Shown: positions 44,190 through 54,580, numbered from the stretch's first letter. The stretch: DNA of 64,000 nucleotides from Thiotrichaceae bacterium UBA7357 (GCA_002470825.1 DKOR01000034.1:87348-151347); one strand, 5' to 3'. Translations and numbers: made by a program. Notes: generated from the letters alone by a model not told the origin.

Positions 44190-45680
44190 TCAAAAACTAG
44201 GCTTAGAACGCATGTGTGGAAACAAGATCACATCACGAATGCTGGGAGAATTTGTCAAAAACATTACTAGCCGATCTATACCGATCCCTTCTCCTGCCGT
44301 TGGCGGCATACCATACTCCAACGCTGTTATATAATCATCATCAAAATACATAGCCTCAGCATCACCAGCATTTTTTTCTTCAACCTGCTGCCTAAACCTT
44401 TCTGCTTGATCTTCTGAATCATTCAACTCTGAAAAACCATTGGCAATTTCTCTACCACCAATAAAAAACTCAAATCGATCCGTTACAAACGGGTCGACAT
44501 CGTTTTTACGGGCAAGTGGTGATATTTCAGTCGGATACTGAGTTATAAATGTTGCTGCTAGTAATTTTTCTTCAACCGTTTTTTCAAATATTTCAATTTG
44601 AATCTTGCCTAAACCGTAACTATCTTCAATTGGAATCTTTAAACGTTGCGCATGGTCTTTCATTTTTTCCAGTGACTGTAGATCCTCAATTGTAATCATA
44701 TCATTATATTTCAGAATCGATTCAACCACAGTCATACGTTCAAAGGGTTTACTTAAATCATAGATATCGCCTTGGTAAGTTACTTTGTTATTACCAAAAA
44801 TTTTTGTGGTCATATTACGTATCATATCTTCAGTAAGGTTCATCATATCCTCATAATCAGAATAAGCTTGATAAAATTCAAGCATGGTGAATTCAGGATT
44901 ATGTCGCGATGATAGACCTTCATTTCGAAAACTACGATTGATCTCATAAACTCTTTCAAAACCACCAACCACAAGCCGCTTCAAATATAACTCCGGAGCA
45001 ACCCGAAGAAAGAGTTTCATATCCAGACTATTGTGATATGTTTTAAATGGATGTGCTGTTGCCCCACCAGGAATGACATGCATCATTGGTGTTTCTACTT
45101 CTATATAATGTTCATTATTCAAATAAGAACGTATAAACTCAACAACCTGCGATCGAATCTTAAATGTATTGCGTGTCTCTTCATTCATAATTAAATCAAC
45201 ATAACGCTGTCGATAACGTATTTCCTTGTCGGTCAAACCATGATACTTTTCTGGCAATGGTCGTAATGACTTAGTTAATAAGTGTATCGAATCGATATGA
45301 ATACTCAATTCACCTTTATTGGTCTTCATCACCGTTCCAGTTACTCCAATAATATCCCCAATATCCCATTTCTTGAACCCGGTATTGTAAAGTCCTTCCG
45401 GTAAGTCATCACGCCTGACATATAATTGAATTTTGCCTGACATATCTTGAATATGGGCAAAAGATGCCTTACCCATAATACGACGACTCATCATTCGACC
45501 AGCGATAGCAACCTTGACTCCAGCGATTTCAAGCTCTCCTTTAGTTTTATCTTGATATTTAGCAACCAAGTCCGCTGCCAATGAATCCCTTCTGAAGTCA
45601 TTACTAAAGACATTACCTGTTTCGCGTAATTCGTTTAATTGCTGACGACGTTGTGCAACTAAATCATTTTCATCACTCAT
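44190..45680 (-). CDS. lysS: Lysyl-tRNA synthetase, class II
   Basis: This class II aminoacyl-tRNA synthetase of 496 residues charges tRNA-Lys. It has an N-terminal OB-fold anticodon-binding domain (about residues 50-150) and the catalytic domain with motif 2 (FRNEGLSSRHNPEFTMLEFY) and motif 3 (GEGIGIDRLVMFLTN). It ends in the conserved LFPHMRSKP. It follows prfB on the same strand by 94 bases, a gene order shared with E. coli and Xanthomonas. Confidence 0.97.
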   Translation of the reverse strand: MSDENDLVAQRRQQLNELRETGNVFSNDFRRDSLAADLVAKYQDKTKGELEIAGVKVAIAGRMMSRRIMGKASFAHIQDMSGKIQLYVRRDDLPEGLYNTGFKKWDIGDIIGVTGTVMKTNKGELSIHIDSIHLLTKSLRPLPEKYHGLTDKEIRYRQRYVDLIMNEETRNTFKIRSQVVEFIRSYLNNEHYIEVETPMMHVIPGGATAHPFKTYHNSLDMKLFLRVAPELYLKRLVVGGFERVYEINRSFRNEGLSSRHNPEFTMLEFYQAYSDYEDMMNLTEDMIRNMTTKIFGNNKVTYQGDIYDLSKPFERMTVVESILKYNDMITIEDLQSLEKMKDHAQRLKIPIEDSYGLGKIQIEIFEKTVEEKLLAATFITQYPTEISPLARKNDVDPFVTDRFEFFIGGREIANGFSELNDSEDQAERFRQQVEEKNAGDAEAMYFDDDYITALEYGMPPTAGEGIGIDRLVMFLTNSPSIRDVILFPHMRSKPSF

Positions 45681-45774
45681 AATTTATTCTTGTTTATTTA
45701 TATATGTAAATTTTTCAAAAATTGTCCTACAAGAGATACTAACAGTATCTGCTTGATATTCTATACGCAAAATC

Positions 45775-46873
45775 TTATAAACCACTTTTAAGACTCGCTT
45801 CAATAAACTGTCCCAGATCCCCATCAAGCACCGCCTGTGTATTGCCAGTCTCTACCCCTGTTCTGAGATCCTTAATACGAGACTGGTCGAGCACATAGGA
45901 ACGTATCTGACTACCCCATCCGATATCTGCTTTGTTATCTTCCAATACTTGTTTTTCCGAGTTTAGTTTTTGCATCTCATGTTCATATAATTTTGCTCGA
46001 AGTATCTTCATCGCCTGATCTTTATTCTTGTGTTGCGATCGATCATTTTGGCATTGTGCAACAATTCCTGTTGGTAGATGTGTTAGCCTGACTGCAGAAT
46101 CAGTTTTATTAACATGTTGGCCGCCAGCACCACTAGCTCGATAGGTATCAATTCGTAGGTCTGTAAGATTAATATTTATCTCAATATTCTCATCAATTTC
46201 TGGGGATACAAATACGGAAGCAAACGAAGTATGTCGACGATTACTGGAATCAAAGGGTGACTTTCGAACCAGTCGATGAACACCCGTTTCAGTGCGTAGC
46301 CAACCAAAAGCATAATCTCCCGTATATTGGATAGTGGCACTTTTAATTCCGGCAACTTCACCCGGTGAAACTTCGATTAATTCTGTTTTGAGACCGTGCT
46401 GTTCACCCCATCGTAAATACATTCGTAGTAACATATTAGCCCAATCCTGAGCTTCAGTACCACCTGAACCAGACTGAATATCAACAAAGGCATTATTAGG
46501 ATCCATTTCACCAGAAAACATTCGACAAAATTCAAGTTTGACAAGATATTCTTCGTTAGCATCAAGGTCTTCCAATACTGCTGTGAATGTATCTTCGTCA
46601 TTTTCTTCTCCAGCAAGCTTTAATAGTTCTATCGAATATGTAAAAGACTCTTCCAGAGATTTTATTGTATTAACGACATTTTCAAGGCTAGCGCGTTCTT
46701 TGCCTAATGATTGTGCTTGTTCAGCATTCTCCCAGACATTGGGTTGCTCAAGTTCACGCAATACTTCTATTAGTCGTTCAGACTTCTGATCGTATTCAAA
46801 GATACCCCCTTAGCGATTTAACACGCTCTTGCATATCAGAAATTCTGTTGAGGAGTAAGTTTATTTCAAGCAT
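45775..46873 (-). CDS. prfB: Peptide chain release factor 2 (programmed +1 frameshift)
   Basis: RF2 recognises UGA and UAA stop codons and triggers peptide release. The frame opens with ATG at 46873 and reads 25 codons to an in-frame TGA at 46798-46796. A +1 slip at CTT-T there continues the frame to 45775, giving 365 residues, the same as E. coli. The SD-like AGGGGG and TAT CTT TGA frameshift signal match the classic autoregulatory site. SPF (in VRKSPFDSSN) and the GGQ motif (SGAGGQHVNK) are present. The residue before SGAGGQ is Ala (RASGAGGQ), unlike the Thr of E. coli K-12. Confidence 0.97.
46796..46810 (-). promoter_or_regulatory. Programmed +1 frameshift site of prfB
   Basis: The codons AGG GGG TAT CTT TGA occur at codons 22-26 of the upstream frame. 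AGGGGG acts as an internal Shine-Dalgarno sequence and CTT-T is the slippery site; slippage depends on slow decoding of TGA when RF2 is scarce. Position and sequence agree with the E. coli signal. Confidence 0.95.
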
Positions 46874-47099
46874 TTAATTGAACCTGATGACAAATCATGC
46901 ATATTCTACTATAGCTATAGACACCTTGATAGTCATGAAGCGGAAGGTATGAAAAGCAGATTTCTATCAGACCAAAACGATTATGTTAGCTTCATATTTG
47001 GAGGAGATATAAAGACGATTCTTAACTATCTACGTTAATAATGAATAACTATAAGAATTTATTTTTTATATAAAAATAGAACATAAATTCTAGAATAAC

Positions 47100-48833
47100 T
47101 CAGAGTGGGTTTAAGTATTCTATTAATAATTGAAGGCTACGATCACCACGAAAATAATTTATACCTAATCGATAGGTAGACAAGATTTCACTCGTCCCAG
47201 TTGGCCAATCTTCATCCGTAATATTAAATGCTATCGCATCCAGAATCCTATTATCAGTCTGAAGCTTGAGCTTAAGATGATTGCCTCCAACGATACGTTT
47301 CTCCAGAACTGTAAATTTTCCTTCAAACACAGGCTCTGGAAATTTCTGTCCCCAGGGGCCAGCAGACTCGATTTCTGCTGCAAGCTGCAAAGAATAATCC
47401 TCAGTAGATAACTCACCATCTGTCACACATATGTCTTGCATATCTTCCAATGAGATATAATCTTTGATTACCTCATTAAAACATTCAGAAAAAAGTTCGA
47501 ATTGAGATTCTTTTATAGTTAAACCCGCGGCCATAGCATGGCCACCAAAGCTTAGGATTAGTTCCGGATTAAGCCGTGTCATATCTTCCAGACAATCGCG
47601 AATATGTAAACCATTAATTGACCGTGCAGACCCCTTAATGACACCACTATCTTCTTCACTTTCTTTTGCGAATACAATAACAGGCCTATTAAATGTCTCT
47701 TTTACTTTGGCAGCAAGAATACCAATCACACCCTGATGCCACCTAGGATTAAACAAACAAATTCCCTGCGCAATCGCACTTGATGATTTTTCTAGATAAC
47801 CACCTAATTCAATAGTAGCCTGTTCCTGCATTTCAGTTTGAATTGAGCGTCTTTCTTTATTCAACTGATCAAGTTGCTCAGCCATTTTTTTTGCTTCCTG
47901 AGTATCATCTGTCAATAAACATTCAATGCCTAAAGACATGTCAGTTAGCCGTCCAGCAGCATTTAACCTCGGTGCTATACAGAAACCTAAATCGCTTGCG
48001 GAAAGCGTTGGTAATGGTCTTCCTGCCATATCTAATATCGCTGCTATACCTGCGATAGATTTATCTTTTTTAATCAATTTCAACCCATGGGCTACCATAA
48101 TACGATTATTTTTATCAAGCGGGACAACATCAGCAACAGTTCCAAGTGCAACAATATCTAGTAATTGTGCAAGATTTGGTATGCTTAAATTAGCCTTATC
48201 AAACCAACCTTGCTCTCTTAATGCCGCGCGTAACGCTAACAAGATATAGAACACAACACCAACGCCTGCCAGATTTTTGCTTGGAAATTTATCTCCGTTG
48301 AGTTGTGGATTTACTATTGCATCGGCATCTGGCAATTGATTTCCTGGTAAATGATGATCGGTGATTAACACTTTCACACCATTCTCTCTCGCTCGCTTAA
48401 CACCTTCAATACTTGAAATTCCATTATCAACTGTAATCAATAAATCAGGATCATAATCTAATGCGACATCAACAATCTCGGGAGTTAGTCCATAACCATA
48501 CTCAAAGCGATTGGGTACAACATAGACAATATCTTCAGCGCCCATCAGTGTTAATCCACGAATAGCCAAGGCACAACTCGTAGCACCATCTGCATCAAAG
48601 TCAGCCACGATTAATATTCGTGATTTCTTTATTATTGCTTCTTGCAATAATAAAACTGCATTACTAATACCAGTCAGTGTATCGTATGGGAAAAGAGAGG
48701 AGAGTGAATAATCCAAATCATCAGTGGTTTGTATGTTTCGTGAGGCATAGACTCGTTTCAGGACAGGATGGATTGCCTTAGGCAAACTGTGTGCATTAGG
48801 GATATCACGTTGAATTATTTTTTTAATTTTCAC
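47100..48833 (-). CDS. recJ: Single-stranded-DNA-specific exonuclease RecJ
   Basis: RecJ degrades single-stranded DNA 5' to 3' in recombination and repair. The 577 residues include the DHH-phosphoesterase motifs VADFDADGATS (near 76-86) and DHH at 159-161, GTVADVVPLDKNNR (motif IV), and the DHHA1 domain with LSFGGHAMAAGLTI. The start is GTG at 48833, which suits the conserved N-terminal spacing. It lies between prfB and the rpfE-like gene, as in Xanthomonas. Confidence 0.96.
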   Translation of the reverse strand: MKIKKIIQRDIPNAHSLPKAIHPVLKRVYASRNIQTTDDLDYSLSSLFPYDTLTGISNAVLLLQEAIIKKSRILIVADFDADGATSCALAIRGLTLMGAEDIVYVVPNRFEYGYGLTPEIVDVALDYDPDLLITVDNGISSIEGVKRARENGVKVLITDHHLPGNQLPDADAIVNPQLNGDKFPSKNLAGVGVVFYILLALRAALREQGWFDKANLSIPNLAQLLDIVALGTVADVVPLDKNNRIMVAHGLKLIKKDKSIAGIAAILDMAGRPLPTLSASDLGFCIAPRLNAAGRLTDMSLGIECLLTDDTQEAKKMAEQLDQLNKERRSIQTEMQEQATIELGGYLEKSSSAIAQGICLFNPRWHQGVIGILAAKVKETFNRPVIVFAKESEEDSGVIKGSARSINGLHIRDCLEDMTRLNPELILSFGGHAMAAGLTIKESQFELFSECFNEVIKDYISLEDMQDICVTDGELSTEDYSLQLAAEIESAGPWGQKFPEPVFEGKFTVLEKRIVGGNHLKLKLQTDNRILDAIAFNITDEDWPTGTSEILSTYRLGINYFRGDRSLQLLIEYLNPL

Positions 48834-48839
48834 AAAATA

Positions 48840-49859
48840 TTATTGCTTAATTTCATATATATTCTTTTGTTTTTTCCAAATCTTATAGCGAGAGCTTTTA
48901 CACAAATTGATAATATTTATATCTGTTTTTATATTTAACTGATCAAGTTCTCGTCTCTTTAATGCATCTCTTAAAGGGGAAAACCAATTTTTTTCATAGA
49001 TTATCAACGCTTCTAGCCAGCCTTCGAGATCATCATAATAAATAAATTTTTTAAATGCATTCATTACTAGCAACCCATTGTAATTAGTATTCGTATCTTT
49101 GATTCCACTATATTTATCAGGCAAATCATTAAATGGCGTAGAGGCTATCATAGAGAGTCCTTCTGCTAATATCTCATCACTAGCAATAAACGACCATTGA
49201 TGATCAATGAACTTTGGTAACGCGCCATACCCCCAAAACCATAGGCTATTTATCGGCAACATTTTTTCTTGCTCGCGTTTTTTATTAACATCGGAATCAT
49301 GCAAAGTCATTTGTATATCATTCATTAATTGGGTCAGATTAGAACGACCATCGCCACTAGGCATAAAAGGTAAAATGTCTCGGCCCACGACCGAATCTAT
49401 CGGTGCTGTTCTTATCTTCAGATCATCTTTTATTCTTAAATACCATCGATACGGATCAGGAACCTCAAGCTCAAGCTCATATGGTTTTAATATAATATTA
49501 ATATCAGAAGCAAGTGCCAGAGCATCATGCTGGCTGATAGTAAATTGATTGTTATCGATCAGAATCAAACCATCACGATCTGCTCTGATATGAACCGGAT
49601 CAGCACGCAACCAAACACCTTCCGATGGTTGATTATCATCTATTAAACGCGATATTGCCGCGATAGGTAGATCATTTTCTTCTTTTGCAGTTAAACCGAA
49701 TAATTCACAGAGATCATAACTCGCAGAGGATGAATTTAACGTTTGATAATTTCCTTTAGAAAGCATCCAATTCAATGAAGGTAAATTAGGAAAATCATCC
49801 GAATGAATTGCTACATCAGGTCCAAATAAACCTGATATATAAACGGTCAAACTACGCAT
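48840..49859 (-). CDS. RpfE-like protein (COG4255-type)
   Basis: The 339-residue cytoplasmic-looking protein has no catalytic motif that I can identify with confidence. It resembles the family described as RpfE-type regulatory protein: LPIAAISRLIDD, then GVWLRADPVHIRADRDGLIL and WFWGYGALP further on. The gene lies six bases upstream of recJ, and the order lysS-prfB-recJ-rpfE is that of the Xanthomonas rpf region, which supports the name. RpfE itself has no firmly established biochemical function. The rest of the rpf diffusible-signal genes are absent from this window. Confidence 0.6.
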   Translation of the reverse strand: MRSLTVYISGLFGPDVAIHSDDFPNLPSLNWMLSKGNYQTLNSSSASYDLCELFGLTAKEENDLPIAAISRLIDDNQPSEGVWLRADPVHIRADRDGLILIDNNQFTISQHDALALASDINIILKPYELELEVPDPYRWYLRIKDDLKIRTAPIDSVVGRDILPFMPSGDGRSNLTQLMNDIQMTLHDSDVNKKREQEKMLPINSLWFWGYGALPKFIDHQWSFIASDEILAEGLSMIASTPFNDLPDKYSGIKDTNTNYNGLLVMNAFKKFIYYDDLEGWLEALIIYEKNWFSPLRDALKRRELDQLNIKTDINIINLCKSSRYKIWKKQKNIYEIKQ

Positions 49860-49929
49860 TTATAATCTTATTCATGTGTGGCATGGTGATTACCTGTTAA
49901 TCAATGAGATTGCTTATCCATCTCACTAT

Positions 49930-51075
49930 TTACTCAATCATGTTCTCGAGAATTGCAGATTTTACTTGACTTAATTTTGCATCAACTCTAATCACAGGCG
50001 CAGTACTTTGTTTTATAGCTGTGTCAGGATCCTTAAGCCCATGTCCAGTCAAAGTACAAACAACACAACTATTTTTAGGGATTTTGCCTAAATTGATATC
50101 TCGCAGAGCACCTGCAACTGATATTGCTGAAGCCGGCTCACAAAAGATACCTTCTTTTTCTGCTAGTAATTTTTGTGTCGCAAGAATTTCACTATCGTCA
50201 CATTCATCGAACCAGCCACCTGATTCTTCACGTACTATCCAGGCATAATCCCATGATTGGGGATAACCAATTCTTATTGCGGTTGCCACCGTCTCAGGTT
50301 TATCTATCATTTCACCACGCATAAAAGGTGCGGAACCACTCGCTTGATATCCGACCATCTTAGGTCGAGCAGTTATAATCTGTTCATTAATATATGGACA
50401 CACATTATTACAATGCGTGCAAGCAGCGGTAGCTTGTTCACCCTTTATACAAGCGTATTCACTATAACCTATCCAATACGCTGTAATATTACCGGCATTA
50501 CCTACGGGTAGGTAATGAAAGTCTGGCGCGTATCCTAACTCTTCAACAATCTCAAACGCAGCTGTTTTTTGTCCCTGTAAACGATATGGATTGATTGAAT
50601 TAACAACGGTCACCGGTGCTTCATTAGCAATTTCCTTCACTAATCGCATACCATCATCAAAATTACCCTTGACTTGAAGTACTACAGCTCCCTCCATCAT
50701 TGCTTGTGCTAACTTACCTTGTGCTATTTTACCATCAGGTATTAACACAAAAGCGGTTATACCAGCACGTGCTGCATAGGCGGCGGCGGCGGCGGAGGTA
50801 TTTCCAGTAGAAGCGCAGATGATAGCTTTTGCACCATCCTCAACTGCTTTAGTAACCGCCATAGTCATACCGCGATCCTTAAATGAGCCAGTAGGATTCA
50901 AACCTTCATATTTAACATAAAAGTTAATCTGCTCATCCTGTAACTCAGAAATATTATTTAATTTAATTAGGGGTGTATTACCTTCGCCAAGACTAATAAT
51001 GCGTGTGCTATCACTGACCGGAAGCCGGTCACGATAAGTCTCAATTAATCCGGTATATCGTGTTCGAAAAGTCAT
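49930..51075 (-). CDS. thrC: Threonine synthase with a four-cysteine insert
   Basis: ThrC converts phosphohomoserine to threonine using pyridoxal phosphate. The 381-residue protein has the PLP-lysine segment PTGSFKDRGM with K66, ASTGNTSAAAAAYAARAG, and the phosphate-binding PVGNAGNITAYWIGY. Between residues ~207 and 235, where relatives have a short loop, there is an insert with Cys209, Cys219, Cys222 and Cys226 (CTHCNNVC). This could bind a metal or be structural; I do not know of its function. The gene follows hom eight bases downstream, so threonine genes are cotranscribed. Confidence 0.92.
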   Translation of the reverse strand: MTFRTRYTGLIETYRDRLPVSDSTRIISLGEGNTPLIKLNNISELQDEQINFYVKYEGLNPTGSFKDRGMTMAVTKAVEDGAKAIICASTGNTSAAAAAYAARAGITAFVLIPDGKIAQGKLAQAMMEGAVVLQVKGNFDDGMRLVKEIANEAPVTVVNSINPYRLQGQKTAAFEIVEELGYAPDFHYLPVGNAGNITAYWIGYSEYACIKGEQATAACTHCNNVCPYINEQIITARPKMVGYQASGSAPFMRGEMIDKPETVATAIRIGYPQSWDYAWIVREESGGWFDECDDSEILATQKLLAEKEGIFCEPASAISVAGALRDINLGKIPKNSCVVCTLTGHGLKDPDTAIKQSTAPVIRVDAKLSQVKSAILENMIE

Positions 51076-51083
51076 TTTATCAA

Positions 51084-52397
51084 TTACTCTAGTGTTTCCA
51101 TTCGAATGCGCATCACTTCACCATCAATAACGTCAAGTTGTTCTATATTAGCAATTGCATCATTCATATTTTTTTCTTTAATACGTTGTGTCAAGAATAT
51201 TATGGGAACAAAACTAGCATCAATCGCGGGTTCTTTTTGTAATATAGCTTCTATACTTATACCAGAATCACCCAGTATTCGTGTCACCTCTGCTAATACA
51301 CCAGGCTCATCTATCGCATGCATGCGTAGATAGTAAGCTGTCTCTGTATCTTCCATTGGCAATATATTAATATCAGACAAAGCATTAGGTTGAAATGCCA
51401 AATGTGGAACACGATTTTCAGGGTTCGTAGCCAATGAACGAACTACATCAATAATATCCGCAACCACTGCAGATGCTGTTGGTTCAGAACCTGCACCTGC
51501 ACCGTAATATAAGGTGGAACCAACGGCATCGCCCATCACTAATACAGCATTCATTACGCCATCAACGTTAGCGATTAATCGACGTTCTGGAATTAGTGTC
51601 GGGTGTACGCGCTGCTCTATTCCTTTAGCTGTTTTACGTGTTATGCCAAGATGCTTAATACGATAGCCTAATTCACCCGCATACAATACGTCTTGCTGTT
51701 CAATTTTTCCTATGCCTTCGGTATATGTTTTGTCAAATTGCAATGGCATGCCAAAGGCAATCGAACTCAAAATAGTTAACTTATGCCCGGCATCAATACC
51801 TTCAACATCAAATGTTGGGTCGGCTTCAGCATAACCTAATGCTTGTGCTTCTTTAAGGACGTCATCAAAGTCTCTTCCCTTATCACGCATCTCGGTAAGG
51901 ATATAATTACCAGTACCATTAATAATACCAGCAATCCATTCAATCTGATTTGCAGCAAGTCCTTCTCGCATAGATTTGATTATAGGAATCCCACCTGCAA
52001 TTCCCGCTTCAAAAGCAACGGTAACGCCTCTTCTCTGAGCAGCTGCAAAGATTTCATTACCGTGTAATGCAATCAGTGCCTTGTTTGCAGTAACAACATG
52101 CTTGCCATTTTCAATCGCCTTTAATACCAACTCTTTTGCTGGAGAATAACCACCAATTAATTCAATAATGATGTCAACCTCGGGATCCTCAACAACAACA
52201 AAAGCGTCATCCGAGATTTTTTCAATCTGCCCGATACCCTCTATCAACTCAGGATTGTAATCTATGGCTGCTGCATGAGTTATGCGAATAATACGCCTAA
52301 CCCGACGCGCAATCTCATGGGCGTTGCGTGTTAGTATACTAACAGTCCCGCCGCCAACTGTACCCAGCCCAAGTAATCCTATTTTAACAGGCTCCAT
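51084..52397 (-). CDS. hom: Homoserine dehydrogenase
   Basis: Hom reduces aspartate semialdehyde to homoserine. The 437-residue monofunctional enzyme has the NAD(P)-binding GLLGLGTVGGG (residues ~7-17), the catalytic-domain segment AGGIPIIKSMREGLAAN followed by GIINGTGNYILTEM, and a C-terminal ACT domain (about 350-430) beginning with YYLRMHAIDEPGVLAEV that usually senses threonine. It lies between alaC and thrC with small gaps on one strand. Confidence 0.96.
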   Translation of the reverse strand: MEPVKIGLLGLGTVGGGTVSILTRNAHEIARRVRRIIRITHAAAIDYNPELIEGIGQIEKISDDAFVVVEDPEVDIIIELIGGYSPAKELVLKAIENGKHVVTANKALIALHGNEIFAAAQRRGVTVAFEAGIAGGIPIIKSMREGLAANQIEWIAGIINGTGNYILTEMRDKGRDFDDVLKEAQALGYAEADPTFDVEGIDAGHKLTILSSIAFGMPLQFDKTYTEGIGKIEQQDVLYAGELGYRIKHLGITRKTAKGIEQRVHPTLIPERRLIANVDGVMNAVLVMGDAVGSTLYYGAGAGSEPTASAVVADIIDVVRSLATNPENRVPHLAFQPNALSDINILPMEDTETAYYLRMHAIDEPGVLAEVTRILGDSGISIEAILQKEPAIDASFVPIIFLTQRIKEKNMNDAIANIEQLDVIDGEVMRIRMETLE

Positions 52398-52435
52398 AAT
52401 GTCTATTTCTCACTAATTCTTAAATTGATTGATTC

Positions 52436-53635
52436 TTAAACCACATCAGACTGTGGATTTTCTTCCCTTAGCATCGCTCGTATTGCACGAATTGCTTGAC
52501 GACTTCTGTGTTCATTTTCGATTAATGCAAATCGAACATACTGATCACCATAACTTCCAAAGCCTATTCCTGGTGATACTGCTACCTTCGCTTCTATTAA
52601 TAATTTTTTTGAAAATTCGAGTGAGCCCATCTTTTTAAATTGTTCGGGTATCGGAGCCCAGACGAACATAGTCCCCTTGGATTTTTCAACTTTCCATCCT
52701 GCTGCGTTCAAGCCATCACACAAAACATCACGCCGATTGCAGTACATATCACGAATCTCAACAACACATTGCTGAGATTCCTCAAGCGCAGTAATTGCAG
52801 AAATCTGTATTGGAGTAAATGTACCGTAATCTAAGTAGGATTTAATTCGCGAAAGTGCAGCGACTAACGTGGAATTACCCACCATAAAACCAACACGCCA
52901 ACCGGGCATATTGTAACTCTTTGACATAGAAAAAAATTCAACGGCAATATCTTTAGCTCCAGGAACTTGCATGATTGATGGTGCAATGTAGCCGTCAAAG
53001 ACAATATCAGCATAGGCTAAATCCTGGATCACCCAGATCTGATGTTCTCTAGCAATTTCGATAATCTTACTAAAGAATTCTAGATCCACGCACTGTGTTG
53101 TTGGATTGCTTGGAAAATTAATGAGCAATGCTTTTGGTTTGGGCCAACAATCTCTTATTGATTTTTGCAATTCTTCAAAAAAATCTATGCCCGGACCAAT
53201 CGGAACATGTCGCACATCCGCACCAGCTAAGACAAAACCATAAGGATGAATCGGATAAGCCGGATTAGGGACTAATACAGCATCACCTCTATCAACAATA
53301 GCCATAGCCAAATGAGCCAAACCTTCTTTAGAACCTAAAGTTACTATCGACTCTGTCTCAGGATCCAGTTCAACACTGTATCGATTTTTGTACCAATTAC
53401 AGATTGCACGCCTCAGTCGAGGGATTCCGCGCGAAATGGAATAACCATGAGTATCATCGCGGTTTGATGCCTCGACTAACTTATCAACAATGTGTGTTGG
53501 TGTGGGCTGATCTGGATTACCCATCCCAAAATCGATAATATCTTCGCCACGATGACGAGCCTCCATCTTCAATTCATTGACAATATTGAAAACGTAGGGT
53601 GGTAATCGATTGATTCGTGCAAAATCTTCGTTCAC
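52436..53635 (-). CDS. alaC: Alanine aminotransferase (AlaC family)
   Basis: This 399-residue class I/II aminotransferase uses pyridoxal phosphate to interconvert pyruvate and alanine. The opening FARINRLPPYVFNIVNELKM is characteristic of AlaC. The PLP lysine lies in SMSKSYNMPGWRVGF, and the family motif IDFGMGNPDQPTP is present. The start is a GTG at 53635, as the conserved N-terminus begins there. AlaC-hom-thrC is a common gene order in gammaproteobacteria, and the three are probably one operon. Confidence 0.9.
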   Translation of the reverse strand: MNEDFARINRLPPYVFNIVNELKMEARHRGEDIIDFGMGNPDQPTPTHIVDKLVEASNRDDTHGYSISRGIPRLRRAICNWYKNRYSVELDPETESIVTLGSKEGLAHLAMAIVDRGDAVLVPNPAYPIHPYGFVLAGADVRHVPIGPGIDFFEELQKSIRDCWPKPKALLINFPSNPTTQCVDLEFFSKIIEIAREHQIWVIQDLAYADIVFDGYIAPSIMQVPGAKDIAVEFFSMSKSYNMPGWRVGFMVGNSTLVAALSRIKSYLDYGTFTPIQISAITALEESQQCVVEIRDMYCNRRDVLCDGLNAAGWKVEKSKGTMFVWAPIPEQFKKMGSLEFSKKLLIEAKVAVSPGIGFGSYGDQYVRFALIENEHRSRQAIRAIRAMLREENPQSDVV

Positions 53636-53744
53636 TTTCTGACCCTAAAGTTATAAAAAAACTGGTCATTATACGGTATACATTAAAAACGTTACAGGCC
53701 TGTTTGTGTTGTTTGAACATTAGGGACTGCCGTATAATCAGCCT

Positions 53745-54554
53745 ATGATAAATGTTGCCGCTATACAGATGGTATCTACCACTACTGTTAATGAAAACCT
53801 AAATATTGCCCAAAAAATTATTGCTGAAGCAGTTTCTAAAAACGCTAAATTTATTACTTTGCCAGAAAATTTTCCATTAATGGCTAGACAAAACAATGAT
53901 TACCAGGCGATTATTGAAAAATTTGGTGATGGACCTTTACAATTTTTTCTTTCTGAACAATCAAAACAACACCATATCTGGCTATTAGGCGGGACTATCC
54001 CACTCGAGTCTGATAAATCAGACAAAGCACTTGCCGCAAGTTTGCTTTATAACTCAGAAGGTGAGTGCGTTGCATCTTACGAAAAAATACACCTATTTGA
54101 TGTCCTTGTTAACGAATTAAATGACGAATCGTATAATGAATCCAATATTTTTGAACCAGGAGATGAGCTTGTAGTAGCACAAACCGAGGTTGGAAATATT
54201 GGACTCTCAGTCTGTTATGATCTGCGATTTCCAGAATTATACCGAAAAATGCATGATGATGATGTGCAAATTATTACCGCTCCATCGGCTTTTACAGCAA
54301 CCACAGGAGAAGTACATTGGGAAACACTATTAAGAGCACGAGCTATAGAGAACTTATGTTACGTTATAGCCTCTAATCAGGGTGGGATGCATGAAAATGA
54401 ACGAGAAACATGGGGGCATAGTATGATTGTTGACCCATGGGGTAAGATACTTGCATGTGTTGATAGAGGTCCGGGCGTAGCCATAGCCGCCATTGATCTT
54501 GATAAACAAATCAAACTTCGCAATAACTTTCCCGCACTATCACACATAAAGTAG
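53745..54554 (+). CDS. Nit-type carbon-nitrogen hydrolase (amidase)
   Basis: This 269-residue protein is a nitrilase-superfamily amidase. The catalytic triad is visible as E41 (LPENFPLM), K114 (YEKIHLFDV) and C157 (SVCYDLRFPELYR). The sequence resembles Nit1-type enzymes, which repair deaminated glutathione, but the substrate here is not proven. It lies 26 bases upstream of tldD on the same strand, a usual arrangement in gammaproteobacteria. Confidence 0.87.
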   Translation: MINVAAIQMVSTTTVNENLNIAQKIIAEAVSKNAKFITLPENFPLMARQNNDYQAIIEKFGDGPLQFFLSEQSKQHHIWLLGGTIPLESDKSDKALAASLLYNSEGECVASYEKIHLFDVLVNELNDESYNESNIFEPGDELVVAQTEVGNIGLSVCYDLRFPELYRKMHDDDVQIITAPSAFTATTGEVHWETLLRARAIENLCYVIASNQGGMHENERETWGHSMIVDPWGKILACVDRGPGVAIAAIDLDKQIKLRNNFPALSHIK

Positions 54555-54580
54555 CATAATGAACTGGATAATTTGATTAA

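Noticed and set aside
50780..50800. GGC-type trinucleotide repeat as a microsatellite
   Set aside because: It codes for a run of alanines in the conserved GNTSAAAAAYAA segment of ThrC.
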